Source of the DNA: Strigops habroptila
Taxonomy: Eukaryota; Chordata; Aves; Psittaciformes; Psittacidae
Assembly: GCF_004027225.2 (NCBI RefSeq)
Contig: NC_046360.1
Span: forward strand, 2,778,001-2,842,000
Length of the DNA stretch: 64,000 nucleotides
Reading direction: 5' to 3'
Part shown: positions 1 through 11,300 of the stretch, one piece after another
Layout of the letters: each line of letters starts with the position of its first letter
How positions within the stretch are numbered: the first letter of the stretch is position 1
The notes under the pieces: generated by a model
Seen by the model: only the letters and a program-made list of their open reading frames with translations
What the model was told of the DNA's origin: nothing
Database searches by the model: none
Translations under genes and position numbers: made by a program

Positions 1-85
1 AATAAACCTGCAGGTGACAGCCCCGAGTAACAAGATTATCGTCAGGTAAAGTTTGAACTTCTCATACTCATCTTTGTAGGCAAAC
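1..85 (-). CDS. TMEM120B: TMEM120B coding exon 5, partial
   Basis: After a CTTCCAG acceptor, one base completes Lys and 28 codons follow: [20 protein letters not shown], then GAVTCRFI at the window edge. The hydrophobic run is the start of the first membrane helix. The exon is cut by the window, so its true 3' end is not visible. Confidence 0.9.
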
Positions 86-3000
86 CTGGAAGGGAAGAAC
101 ACAAAAGGGTGTTTTATCAAACATGGCTTCACTTTTTTTCAAACCAGATACAAATCCACATGGCAAGCCCAGAGACAGGCATTGCTTGAAACACTCAGAA
201 AACCAGGAGACAGCGGTGAAAGGCAGCGCTCTGCCTGCAGGGTCCACTAATGCTGCATGGTCCATTATGCTGCAAGACAACAGCTTAAGTCCATCAGAGC
301 TGGTTTCTGGGGTTTAGGTTTTAAAAGATTTTTAAATTTAAGGGGTTTTTTTCTAAAAAATATAAAATAAACAAATTCCAATTTCCAGAGCACCATATGC
401 CTGGAAGTCACAACTCCACTTTTCATTGCAACCCCTGTGTTATGCAATTAAGGCAACAGGCTGGGCTTAAAAGCAAGTGATGGACAGAGCCCATCGGAGT
501 TACATGAAGCATTAGCTTGGCCCATGTCATGGCCCAACTTGCTCACCCTCAATATTTGATCTTTCATCAGATCTAAGAGAAGCCCATTCCTGTCTCTGGA
601 CTTCAGCCCACGTCCACAGCTGGCCCCAGAGAAACCCAAATCCACATGCATAGAAACACTCACTCACTTTGCTTGGTTACTCAGGAGAGTTACATTCACA
701 TTTCCCAGGACCAGATTTAAGTACAAGCTGGAAGACAGAAAACAAAAGCAGACCCAAGTCATTCCTTTTATTTGAACACCACAGGATGATCTAGATCTGA
801 GCTGATGAGACCAGTGTCTCTGTAGGGTTTTAATTAAGGCCAACTGGAGAAATACCCTATAGAAGAGGATTTAAACATGAAAGATTGGTCAGCATTTCCA
901 AGAAGTTAGAGAAAAGGTTTACTTTCCTGGTCCCTTTTCTGTGCTACAGCCTAAGGGTGAGATACATAGTGTGCACTGTCCAAAACAAATAATAACAGGG
1001 AGAAATGGGAAGAAAAATTTCCAATAGAAACTTCCGAGGAGCTGCAGCATCACACAGCCCTTGACAACAGAAAGAAACCTGTCCTGGCAACCCCACCTGA
1101 AGCAAAGTATAGATCTTAAGGTGGTTGAAAACACTATTTAAAAACAACAGAGAGAAAAACCTTTGTGCTGATTTGGTCTTTAAAAAATGAGCTCAGGACA
1201 ACATCAGTGTGAAACAGTGAATTGCAGAATCTCCCCTAAATGCAGGGTTACTTTTATCTGAACAAGAGAACCTGCACTGCCTACACACAGCACATTTACA
1301 TACACTTCCAGCTAATGAACTGTGTACAAGTGACACAGCAGCTCAGCAAGAGATTTATGACTAATCCAGTTTTATATGTATTTCTTCAACACGCACATTA
1401 TCCTTTGGGAACACCACCGCTGTGATAAGCAGCACACAGGCCTCCCTGGCAAAGCACGTACCCGTTCTTCTTTGGCAAGTAGGCTTCCATGTCGAAGAAG
1501 GCATTTTGCCTCTCCTTGATCTGGCTGCTGATCTCCTGAATGAGAGCAAACTCTTCAGGACTCGCTCTGGCCTTGCACCTGCAAGAACACAGAAACAGGA
1601 TATTCCTGTTCATGTTTTTACCTCCTTTTTGTTTAGAGGAAAATAACACAGTCATAAACCCCACGCTGTTAAAAAACAAAACCACGTGAGTTGATGCCAT
1701 TGTGCATTTTGCTGCTGTATTTCTGCAGCATCATTTGTCTTACCATGCTTTTATTTCGCTGCCTGGTTTATGTTGTTGTAGGTTATTTCAACCAGCTGGT
1801 TTATAAATCAGCTTCTCTCTTCATCTCAGCTCAGTGACAGGATCCTGTACTTCTTCCCTAGCAGAACACTTAGGGAGTATTGTGCTTTTTGCAGGGACTC
1901 CTTCCACTTTGGGAACTTTGTGTGTGGTTCCAGGCACTGCCCTTGCAGAGGCTGCACCTCTTCAGGCATGAAATATTTCAAGATGTAGCAAACACAGCTG
2001 ATGATTTACTGACAAACTGTGGTTTTACCAATTAATGGAAAACAGAGCAGTGCACAGCAGTGTTGGCAACCTGTGGTGTTAGAGGTGGTAGATTCAGACC
2101 TGCACACAAGGAATTTAGCCTGTAGCTCCCAGGGATCGGCCAAGCAGCCAGAGACAGGTCCCTCCTGTAAATCCACCCAGGAGCAAGTTACACCTCCAGG
2201 TTCAGGGATTGATGCTGCTCTTCCAGCATGGCTTATGGAGCAAACCTTTGCTCACTAGCAAAACATATGGGCTGGTATGGTCCTGCAGCGTGTGGCACGT
2301 ACTGCAAGGATGCAAACCCACACAGGTTTTGATCCTTTGATCCTCAAAGATCATCTTTATTTACAGGACTCCATCCCTCATGAGGTCATGAACATTTACC
2401 TGGCTGTGATAGATGGGAGGTGAATCAAGAATAATACAGAGCAAAATCAGCACTGCAACACAGATTGCATATTAAAATGCTAAAAATCCAAACATGTCAG
2501 CCTTTTGGGAACGGGAAACATCCCATCCCTGCCTCCTCCACCCTCCAGCTCCCCCGTTTACCGTTGCAGGCTGTGCTTCAGATCCCTTAGTGTCTTCTTC
2601 TGCCGGTGTATGGAGCTGCTGCAGGCTGTTTGCAAGCCGGTGACTTCTTCTAGTTTCTGTCTGTAAACTTTGTGTGTTTCCTGCAGGAGAAGAGGAGACA
2701 ATTGGTAGGAAGAGCCCGTCTAGGTAACACACTGCAGTTGGTCCTCGTCTCTGAAGGAAGCAAGCAAAACCGTTTGTTTCTGGGAGTCAATACACACCCC
2801 TGCAAAGAAGCAAGGAGGGGGCGATGCCAAAGCAGCCCAAAACCAACACAGCTGAAATGGACACTAATGAAAGTCCTGCAGAAGGCAGAGCATCCTCTCC
2901 ACACTCATCTCATTTTCTCTTCTCAATGAACTGTTGCACTCAGGAGCTTTTCATTCCTGTGCCACCCTGCAATGAAGCCCCTAATCCTCCATTTGATCCC

Positions 3001-6000
3001 AATATGTCCCCATCAAATGGGTGGCTAAATCACAGTGCAGGAACTGATTTCACATCCACATTAAGTCTGGGGGGGAAAGAAAAAGAAAGATGAGGACCCA
3101 GAGCAGAAAAGAAAATCACAGATACAAATCCACACCTGGGGATTTGGACACCTCCTGGCCACCACTGCCATCTCCACCCCAGGCATGTTCAAGCAACCTG
3201 CTGTCCCATACTCTGGTTTAAGAGATTAACCCATCCCTTCCCAGTGGCATTAGATGTTCCTTCAGAGGAACTTCTTTATCTCAGCTCATTGATCCTCTGA
3301 AGCCCCCAATCAGTGTTTGACTGGCCATAACAAGGATGTGCTGACCAACTGCAAGCCCACCAAGAGGATTTTGTGGTCTCATACCCCTCCCTCTGCTTGG
3401 GAATAAACATACTCTGCTTTCCCCTCCTTTGCAATGATTTCAGCACCTTCCCAAGCGCAGGGAGACCTCAGGAAAGGCTAACCAGGCACCAAGCAATGAC
3501 TTCTGGGCAAATTTTAACATCTAAAATAACTTGGAAAACAAGAGTTTTGAGAGTTAGTGCCAAGAGAAGGTGTGGGTTAAATGGCTATTTGCACTTGCTG
3601 CTTTATCTACCAGCACATCAATGACCACAGAAAATTACCACTGGTTTTCCCAGAGCATAAATATGGTGGTAAAACCATAAGAAAACAAATCTTTGCTCTC
3701 CTTCTCCTTAGGACCAGGCTGGTAGCTGCTCGTTATTTACAAGAGCAATGCAAAACAAGCTCTGGTATCCAATTAAAAACCCTAATAATCAAACTAACCA
3801 CATCCAGACACTTCAGCTCCCATCAGTTCAGTATTGGCTTGGCTTTGCTTAGCACGGGCAGGACTTCAGGGCTCCATGGATTGCACAGTAACTCGTTCTG
3901 CTTCTCTAGATGTCATGCAACAGAGTCTTTTAAAAGACTGGTTCAAAGGGTGTGAGAAGCTTTTCACCAAAAGAGTGTTCAAATATTTATTGGAAGCACA
4001 AACAGGCAAGTTGAGAGCTGGTAAATTCTACTGCTAGCCAAAAGCATCAAGGTAATCACTTCAAAATGACACTGGTATTTAGAAAATAACATTTGCTAGT
4101 AGTGCAGTTATTTATTCATCAAGAGAGACAACTACTTAGAAAGGGGACCTACTGGCAGCACAGGGAGCTCAGCACTGCCTTTACATTAACACTTATAACC
4201 CCCAGGCCAAATACCTGCCCTGGGGATCGGGTTCAGCCACAGCTCCCTCTCCACATAGGAAACAACATACATGGAAAAACAAAGGATCCATGCACCAAGG
4301 AGAGGAGTATCTTTGCCCTGAGTTGAAGAGCTCCCAGCAGAGATATGGGGGTTGTCTCCATGCCCGAGTTTACAAGATTTACAGCCCTGGGACCATGACT
4401 GCCCCAAGGGGATGCCCAGTGCAGCAGCATCAGCCCCTTTGAAGCCCTTCAAGTCAGAGCTCCCCAAATACAAGTGTACCCCCAGCTCCCCTTACCAGTC
4501 ACCCAGCACATCAGGGGCAGAAGCTATGACTAGAGACCAAGGTCCTCCTCTGCAGAAGGAGAACACAGCCCCTGATCCAGAACTTACAATGCAACTGTAA
4601 AATACGAGATGAGGAAGGAGTACAATGAAACACAGACTGTTTTGCCCCATGGGGTCAGTGCTGCTCTCAACACACAAAAAAATCTGCCCATCATCAATTT
4701 GTTTCCCTCCTGGCATTGCACAAGGGATCCTTTTAGTGAGAGTGACCAAAGCACCTTGGAAAACACCATGGAGCTCTTTGGGCAGCTCCTGCGCAGACCC
4801 AGACCAGCATTTCCAGCTGGAGATGAAAGCCAGGTCAGCAAAAACCAGTGCTGAAGGCAGGTGATGCAGGCACGGAGGGGGGTCAAGCTGCTGCTGGGAA
4901 AACCAGGATCCTCAAGAGCAAGAGAGTCCAAAAAGCCACATGCAAAGGCAAGCATAAGCGGACACCACCTCGAAGTTCTTTCTTACTCAAGAGTTGGGTT
5001 TTCTACGCAAACCATCATGGTTTGACTTGAAAACAGCTCGGGAGCACAGAGCTGTCCTCCAAAGCATATTTAAGCACTACCAGCATCTCGCAGAGCTGGA
5101 GATGACAACACTGCGTTCAGATACAGACCCCACTTGTGAGACCTGAAGCTCTCAGATAATGGACATTACTTCAACTTTTCACCTCTACAGCACCAACCAC
5201 TGGGCAATGACACCTCCAGCAGCTGCCACCACACCGAAAGCATCTCCATTTCCCTTTTACAGATGGGGAAACTGAGGCAGGTGTAAGTCATCAACATTTT
5301 GCTGTGGTTTAGGTCAGACTTTAGCAGAAAGCTCGGCCAGAAGGCCAGTGAGCACACCCAGCAAACAAGTGATCAACAAAACCGCACCAGCTGGTGCTCC
5401 CCCCTAACGCCCAACCACCACCTTTCCTTCTGCTAACAAGCCCACAACCTGAACTGACTGTAATGAAGACAAGAAGCTAAATCTGGAAATCACACTTTTT
5501 TTTCCTGTGGTGCACGTTCTGTTTAACAGCCTAAAAGAGGCAAAAATAGCCCCAGGGAGCCTTAACAGCCAGTGTTTTAAAACTGGCTTAAAGATATAAG
5601 GCACGTGTGTAGGTGCAGCATTGATGACATACAGGGAAGGGGAGGCTTCTGGAGCTTAAAGCATTTTGCAAGCACAGCTCTCAGCCCCTGCTCCGAAGTC
5701 TTTCTGTCCCTCAGTGCACTTTTGCAAGATGGAAAACAGCATCTGAACCCCCCCATATCCCACCACAGGAAATTAAACTCCGGTCAGGAGATGTTCCCAG
5801 CACTCGTGCTACTTGCGCTGCTCTTTGTGCGGTGCTATGGGTGCACAAAACCACCAGGTCTCCCTTTTCCATCCCTGCTCCAGCAGCAGGAACCATAGCA
5901 CCGTGTCCCCTCAGTGCCTCACCAGAGGAACCCGGGGCACGGCCGTGGTTTGCTCTGGGATGTCCCATGCACACACAGCACCTACCTGGGGGTACCGGGG

Positions 6001-6471
6001 CACAGCGTGGTTTTGGGGTGCTGCACAAGGACGCGCATCCATGCACAGCTCTGCTCCGTGCAGGCACCAGGGCCTGGGTAAAGCCGCCGTACACACGTGT
6101 CCCTGCGGGGCGCAGCCCACCCGGGTGCGGGGCGGGGGTTGAGCCTTCCCGCACCCCTGCGAGCTGCTTCCCGAGACAGCCCCAAGGCGGCCGGACCCCG
6201 CTCTACCGAGGCTCCCTCCCAGCCTGCGGCAGGGGAGAGCGCGGGGGGGAACCTCACGCCGCTAAAGCGATGCAAAAGCGAAGCCGGGGGAAGGCGACGC
6301 GGGACAGGGCGGCGCGGAAGATGCAGCAAACGCGAAGCCGGGCAGGACACCGCGATCCCCCGCACGGCCCCGGAGCCCCGCCGCCGCGCAGCCAGAGCTC
6401 ACCTGCAGCTGCTGGAACTCCTCGCCCAGCTCCCGCCACTCCCGGCGGCACCGCTCCAGCTGCGCCCTCAT
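1..6471 (-). CDS. TMEM120B: TMEM120B, 5' part of gene (exons 1-5, continues beyond left edge)
   Basis: Five exons read in frame on the minus strand: 6403-6471, 2562-2680, 1462-1578, 668-727 and 1-85. They total 450 nt, exactly 150 codons, and every junction has GT/AG sites with matching phase. The product begins [19 protein letters not shown] and continues through an N-terminal coiled-coil rich in Glu, Arg and Gln. The conserved block [13 protein letters not shown] lies at about residues 91-103. The first hydrophobic segment ([10 protein letters not shown]) is at the left edge. Family members are about 340 aa with a C-terminal six-helix membrane domain, so somewhat under half is present. TMEM120 proteins are known as nuclear envelope/ER membrane proteins linked to adipocyte differentiation, with an ELOVL-like fold. 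The choice of B over the paralogue TMEM120A rests on sequence resemblance and on synteny with MORN3, ORAI1 and KDM2B. Function is known from the family, not shown here. Confidence 0.92.
86..667 (-). other. TMEM120B intron 4
   Basis: Intron sequence between exons 4 and 5. I see no gene or recognisable repeat in it. Confidence 0.85.
668..727 (-). CDS. TMEM120B: TMEM120B coding exon 4
   Basis: This 60-nt exon encodes [19 protein letters not shown] between a TCTTCCAG acceptor and a GTGAGT donor. It enters with one base, completing Gly, and leaves with two (AA), which the next exon completes to Lys. Confidence 0.93.
728..1461 (-). other. TMEM120B intron 3
   Basis: Intron between exons 3 and 4, with no recognisable element. 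Confidence 0.85.
1462..1578 (-). CDS. TMEM120B: TMEM120B coding exon 3
   Basis: The acceptor TTCTTGCAG is followed by one base that completes an Arg codon, then 38 codons containing [19 protein letters not shown]. Two bases (GG) remain before a GTACGT donor. The [13 protein letters not shown] block is a hallmark of the TMEM120 family. Confidence 0.95.
1579..2561 (-). other. TMEM120B intron 2
   Basis: Intron between exons 2 and 3, with no recognisable element. Confidence 0.85.
2562..2680 (-). CDS. TMEM120B: TMEM120B coding exon 2
   Basis: A TTCTCCTGCAG acceptor precedes 39 codons reading [20 protein letters not shown] and onward through [19 protein letters not shown]. The exon leaves two bases (CG) before a GTAAAC donor. 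This is the charged, heptad-like stretch of the N-terminal coiled coil. Confidence 0.93.
2681..6402 (-). other. TMEM120B intron 1
   Basis: A 3.7-kb intron. The end nearest exon 1 (from about 5900) becomes GC-rich and belongs to the promoter CpG island. The rest looks like unremarkable unique intron; many short open frames in it show no family resemblance. Confidence 0.85.
6403..6471 (-). CDS. TMEM120B: TMEM120B coding exon 1
   Basis: The ATG is the reverse complement of CAT at 6469-6471. It opens 23 codons ending EEFQQLQ, followed by a GTGAGC donor at 6402. The phase is 0. It lies inside a CpG island, as expected for a first exon, and the 23-codon length equals my recollection of the mammalian first coding exon. 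Confidence 0.92.
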
Positions 6472-6540
6472 GGCGCGGGGTCGGAGCCGGCACAGCTCAA
6501 GCCGCGGCGGCGGCGGCGGCGTGAGCCCGCACCGGGGCCG

Positions 6541-6574
6541 GAGGGGCGGGGGCCCACGTGCGCCCCTGACGTCA
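6541..6574 (-). promoter_or_regulatory. TMEM120B proximal promoter: GC box, E-box and CRE
   Basis: Within 105 bp upstream of the TMEM120B ATG lie a GC box (GGGGCGGGGG, about 6543-6552), a palindromic E-box CACGTG (6555-6560) and a full palindromic cAMP-response element TGACGTCA (6567-6574). The motifs are read directly. Binding by Sp1, USF/MYC-type and CREB/ATF factors is inferred from known motif preferences. Confidence 0.6.
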
Positions 6575-6672
6575 TCGCGCGGGGCTGGGCGCGGCGCCGC
6601 GGTGGCGCGCGCCAACCCGCCCTACCCGCCCCGCCCCGTCTCCCGCCCACCCGCCCGCCCGCGGCCACCGCT

Positions 6673-7688
6673 CCCCGCAGTGACAGCTCCCCTCGGCCAC
6701 CGTGCCCCTCAGTGATCGCGCCCCGCAGTGATCGCGCCCCTCAGTGATCGCTCCCCACAGTGATAGTTCCCCTCGGCCACCGCGCCCCTCAGTGATCGCG
6801 CCCCGCAGGGATCGCGCCCCTCAGCGATCGCGCCCCTCAGCGATCTCGCCCCTCAGTGATCTAGCCCCGCAGTGATCGCGCCCCTCAGTGACAGCTCCCC
6901 TCGGCCACCGCGCCCCTCAGTGATCGCGCCCCTCAGTGATCGCTCCCAGCAGTGATCGCGCCCCTCAGTCACGCTTCCCTCGGTCATCGCTCCCCTCAGT
7001 GATTGCACCCCTCAGCCACCACTCCCCTCGGCCATCGCTCCCCTCGGGCACGCTCTCTTCGGCCATCGTTCCCCTCAGCCACACTCCCCTCGGTCATGTT
7101 CTCGGCCGCTGCTCCCCTCAGCCACACTTCCCTCAGCCATCACTCTCCTTGGCCACGCTCCCCTTGGCCATCGCTCCCGTCAACCATTGCTTCCCTCAAC
7201 CGTCACTCCCCTCAGCCACGTTCCCCCCAGCCACACTCCCCTCAGCCATTGCTCCCCTCAGTGATCGCTCCCCACAATGATCGCACCCCTCAGTGATAGC
7301 TCCCCTCAGTCATGCTCCCCTCGGCCATTGCTCCCCTCAGTGATCGTGCCCCTCAGCCACCACCCCCCTCAGCCACTGCTCCCCTCAGCCACAATCCCCT
7401 CGGCCACACTCCCCTCAGCCATCGCTCCCCTCGGCCATCGCTCCCCTCAGCCATCGCTCCCCTTGGTCATCATTCCCCTCATCCACACACCCCTCGGTCA
7501 CGTTCTCCTTGGCCGCCGCTCCCCTCAGCCACGTTCTCCTCAGCCACACTCCCCTCAGCCACGTTCTCCTCAGCCACACTCCCCTCAGCCATCGCTCCCA
7601 TCAGGCACATTCCCCTCAGCCATGCTCCCCTCAGCCATCACTCCCCTCAGCCACGTTCCCCTCAGCCATCGCTCCCATCAGCAATCAC
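6673..7688. repeat. 16-bp minisatellite, about 63 diverged copies
   Basis: Tandem array with a 16-bp unit, consensus near CCCCTCAGTGATCGCG, running about 1.0 kb. Unit variants include CCCCTCGGCCACCGCG, CCCCTCAGCCATCGCT and CCCCTCAGCCACACTC. Units next to the TMEM120B promoter are CpG-rich (ending TCGCG), while distal units more often carry CCACACT or CCATCGCT. Local 32-bp higher-order duplication is visible near 7525-7590 (CCACGTTCTCCTCAG alternating with CCACACTCCCCTCAG). Open frames through it are a by-product of the low-stop repeat and are not called as genes. Confidence 0.95.
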
Positions 7689-8040
7689 AGGCAATGACCT
7701 GCATCTGCACTGGGCTTCCAGAGAAACCTGCTCAGAACTTGGGCAGTAGTCGGGAATTTCTGCTGATTTAAGAACCATGAACCATAGGAATGTTGCATTG
7801 TCCCTTCAGCTTGTCCAGTGAGGTCTGTGATGTGCAGAGATCAAACTCCTGTGTTGTGGCAGGCCTTGATAACCTTGACGTAGAACAATGAACCAGTAAC
7901 CTTGTATAAATGTCACAGGAATTTGTTATGTTTGCATTAATTTTCCCCTGGATTCCAGTGTTCGTCCACAACCCTGCATAATGGGACCTAAAGGGTCCAA
8001 AATCCAAATTCTGTAGTCCAAAATGCAGGCTTCCTGTAGC

Positions 8041-8345
8041 ATAAGGAATCCCAGATTGGTTTGGGTTGGAAGGGACCTTAAAGCTCATCCAGTTCCAACT
8101 CCCTGCCACAGGCAGGGACACCTTCCACTAGAGCAGGTTGTTCCAAGCCCCTGTGTCCAACCTGGCCTTGAACACTGCCAGGGATGGGGCAGCCACAGCT
8201 TCTCTGGGCACCCTGTGCCAGCGCCTCAGCACCCTCACAGGGAAGAGCTTCTGCCTAATGTCTATCTAAATCTCCCCCGTGTCAGTTTAAAGCCATTCCC
8301 CCTTGTCCTGTCCCTACATGAACTTGTGGATATTTGCCCTGGTCC
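8041..8345 (-). mobile_element. CR1 LINE 3' fragment
   Basis: Minus-oriented CR1 tail. The plus strand reads TTTGGGTTGGAAGGGACCTT, then CAGTTCCAACTCCCTGCCAC, GTCCAACCTGGCCTTGAACA and CCATTCCCCCTTGTCCTGTC. These are signature phrases of the avian CR1 3' coding end and UTR. It is strongly 5'-truncated, as is usual for CR1. Confidence 0.93.
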
Positions 8346-11300
8346 ATAGTTCTGCAGCCTGATGACATATTCATTTGGGCCACAGTATTTCTGTGGGTGC
8401 CGTGTGTACAAAGGCAGGAAATGTTGTGAATTTCCCACTCAGAGCCATGCTGGCCCCTGAGCTCTCCCAGAACAGCCTCGTACCGAGGGATCACCAGAAC
8501 TTTATTCAAAACCTTCCTACCTCTTCCCTACACCTCTTCACAAGGAACAATTCTTACGCATATTGAGGCTGTGTGTAAGTATAACCTCAAAAAATAATTC
8601 CTTCCAGGTCTTTTAACTAAGACATGCTAATTACTAACATTTATCCAAGAGATCTGTGTTTTCTTTAAAGCAGAAAACACAAAAGAGTCCTGTTAAATAC
8701 AGATACTGTGAGTGTAGCAGGGCTGGCCATACAGCTGGCTCTGGCATTACTTAATGCTGTGCCCTTACAGAAGATTTCAGAATTACCTGTAATGTCTTTC
8801 CACCTCCTGGGAGATTACAGCTGTTTGTATAATCTTGTTATTTCAATCACATCTTTGGGAATAAAACTAAAGTGAGGTAAAATAACGGCGAGTTCTTTTA
8901 ACTAGATCTAGAGAATTTGTTTATTATGGTGAATGTAATTTTGCTTGCCAAGAATGGAAACTGCAGATTTTAATTAGGTTTATCTATTTTAAAAGGACTC
9001 TAATTTCTGAGCTAGGAGTTTTTAAATAAAACATCACATCATATGTATCACAGGCTATATTCCTGAGTGACTTAAATTTCCATATCCACATTCTCAGCAT
9101 TTGTTTTATTTAACTATCAACTTCTCCTTCAGTCTTCAGGCTTTTTGCAATTTTTCTTTCTACAACAAGTAAAACATGCTCCAAAACTAGATTTCTTGAA
9201 GGAAGAGGCTCAAATAATCTTTATGACCGTTCATCCATTTAACTTTGCACCAAGTTGTTAGATCAGTGGTCTCCTTAACACAGATCCTGCAAAAAGGAAG
9301 AGGGGACTCACTAATCCAGACAGCTTTCCTAGTGATGCCTGTGGAAAACTACAGCCCAATATGATTTTTACCTTGAGAGAGCTGCTCCCAGCAAAAAGGA
9401 GGGAAGAGTTTGAAAGAAACACTTTCCCACAAGGCTGCCTCTTAAGCCAAAGTCAACCAGTGAAGTTTACATCTCAAACCTTCCACTTCTTTCTCTTCCT
9501 CCTAAATCCTGCTAATAATAATTCCTAAAAACAGAGTGGTGAGGTAACTCCTTCAGTGTTGCACCCACTCTGTGCTGATCCAGCTAAACCTGACATATGC
9601 TTGGTTGGAGTCCAAGACCCTCCCACCTCTTTCTCTGGCTTTTCTTTTGAATATAGCAGCAATAAAACACACATCTGAGCATCCTACTTCCACAGTATGT
9701 TGTTGTCACATTCTTCACCTTTAAAGAATTCCAACATATGTTTCTCTAAACGTTTTTCTTCCATTTATTCTACAAAGTTCCCAAAATAAACTTAGATTAT
9801 TGATTCTGACAGTTTTCAGTTGGTTTGGGCATTTCACTTGGGTGATTCCCCAAGTTTTGCGAGACCAAACTTAGCTTGGAGCAGCTGCCTCCTTTCATTG
9901 CAGAAATGATCGGTTTCAGAATACTGAGATCCTTTGGGTTTATTTAATCGTAAAAAGACCTTACTCTTTAAACACCACATGTTGTGGGACCTTGCTCCAC
10001 AAATGGAGTGTTTCTGGACATGTTTCCCCACACATCCTTCCATTACTCAGTTTGCTCTTCAGTGTGTCCAACCTGGAAGAAAGTTGAGAGCTGAAAGTCT
10101 ATTGCAATAAATTGTATTGGCATTATCATGGCTAAGCTAAAGTATAATTTACACTGACTGATTTAAGAGCTTCCTTTTGGTCTTAATAAATTTAGAGCTC
10201 AATCACATGCCAGACAACTGAAGCAACAATGGTATGAACAGCAACAGAACCGAAGCCACATCAATCCCAGGTGGAGGAACCTATGCTGGTGCTCTTTGGT
10301 GGCCAAGGTCTATGAGAGTAAAACGAGAAAGCAGTTTTAAAAATAATAATTAAAAACCAGCCAAGAAGGAGATTTGGGGCCTAATTTTGGCTGAAAAGGC
10401 TGGAACAAGAGGAATTGCAACCAGGCAAAACCGAGTTCTCCCTCCAGCCCATTATAACCTGGGTTTTGACCCTACTTTTCCCAGTGGCCTCGATGTTGTG
10501 CTTTGAAACAACTGCTCTTGGAAGAGGAAGAGGATTTGGTTAGAGCATTTCTCGGTCAGTTTGGGTTTATATCTCACACTTTGGCTGAATTATATATTCT
10601 ATGTATCCGACACCCTACATAAAAATTATCCACACTTCTTACTAACAGGGTTCTTTCATAACAGCATAACATTTTTAAAGCAGAATTTCTGTTCAGTGAG
10701 TCAAAAGAACTTTCTGATAAGGCTGCAAATATCACTGGCTTCTCTTCAAGATGGTCTCATTTTGCCTTTTTTGTGAGAAGAATACACTTGCATTTACCTA
10801 CTCTGTATCTTTTGTAGGACAAAAGGCACAAAATGATAACAAGTGACAAAATAACTAAGTATAACTCAGATGTTTGTACCTGGACTAAGAAAACTGTGGA
10901 TGGGAATCTATAGATAAATAGCTCTGTAAAGCCTTCTTGGTGGGGCCAGGAGGGTCGTAAGGGCAGATAGTGCTGATAACCCACTCTGGGACCACAGAAG
11001 TAAATAACAAACACATAGAGATCGGGAGCAGAAGGATTTAAAATAAGCAACCCAGACACAGAGGCAACACCAAGTGTTTCCCTCCATTCCTCCAGATACA
11101 GAGGTTTTCAGAGGCAGTTTTCAATCCCAATTTGTGAATTTGAACTTGTTGCTTAATTATTTAAATCCTTTAAAAGTCTTTATTGCATCTAAAAGGGTTT
11201 CAAATACATATTGAGTTTCAAACATGTATATAACTTCTGGTCAGCAAAAGCTGTGGTTGAGTGATACATAGTTTGGACTTGCAGTTCAAAAACCTCGGGC

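Larger units (their letters stand above)
5900..6720. promoter_or_regulatory. CpG island covering the TMEM120B 5' end
   Basis: Composition changes sharply to GC-rich DNA with dense CpG, including CGCG and GCGGCGGCGG runs. It spans exon 1 and the upstream promoter. Boundaries are estimated by eye. The island runs directly into the 16-bp minisatellite at 6673. Confidence 0.8.

Noticed and set aside
6673-7688. CRISPR-like array
   Set aside because: Direct 16-bp tandem units have no unique spacers, and the window is a vertebrate genome. It is a minisatellite.
6936-7771. Long overlapping plus-strand open frames rich in Pro, Ser and Leu
   Set aside because: They are translations of the 16-bp minisatellite. 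Because 16 is not a multiple of 3 the frames rotate through the same repeat, and several frames are open at once. There is no domain, splice context or start signal.
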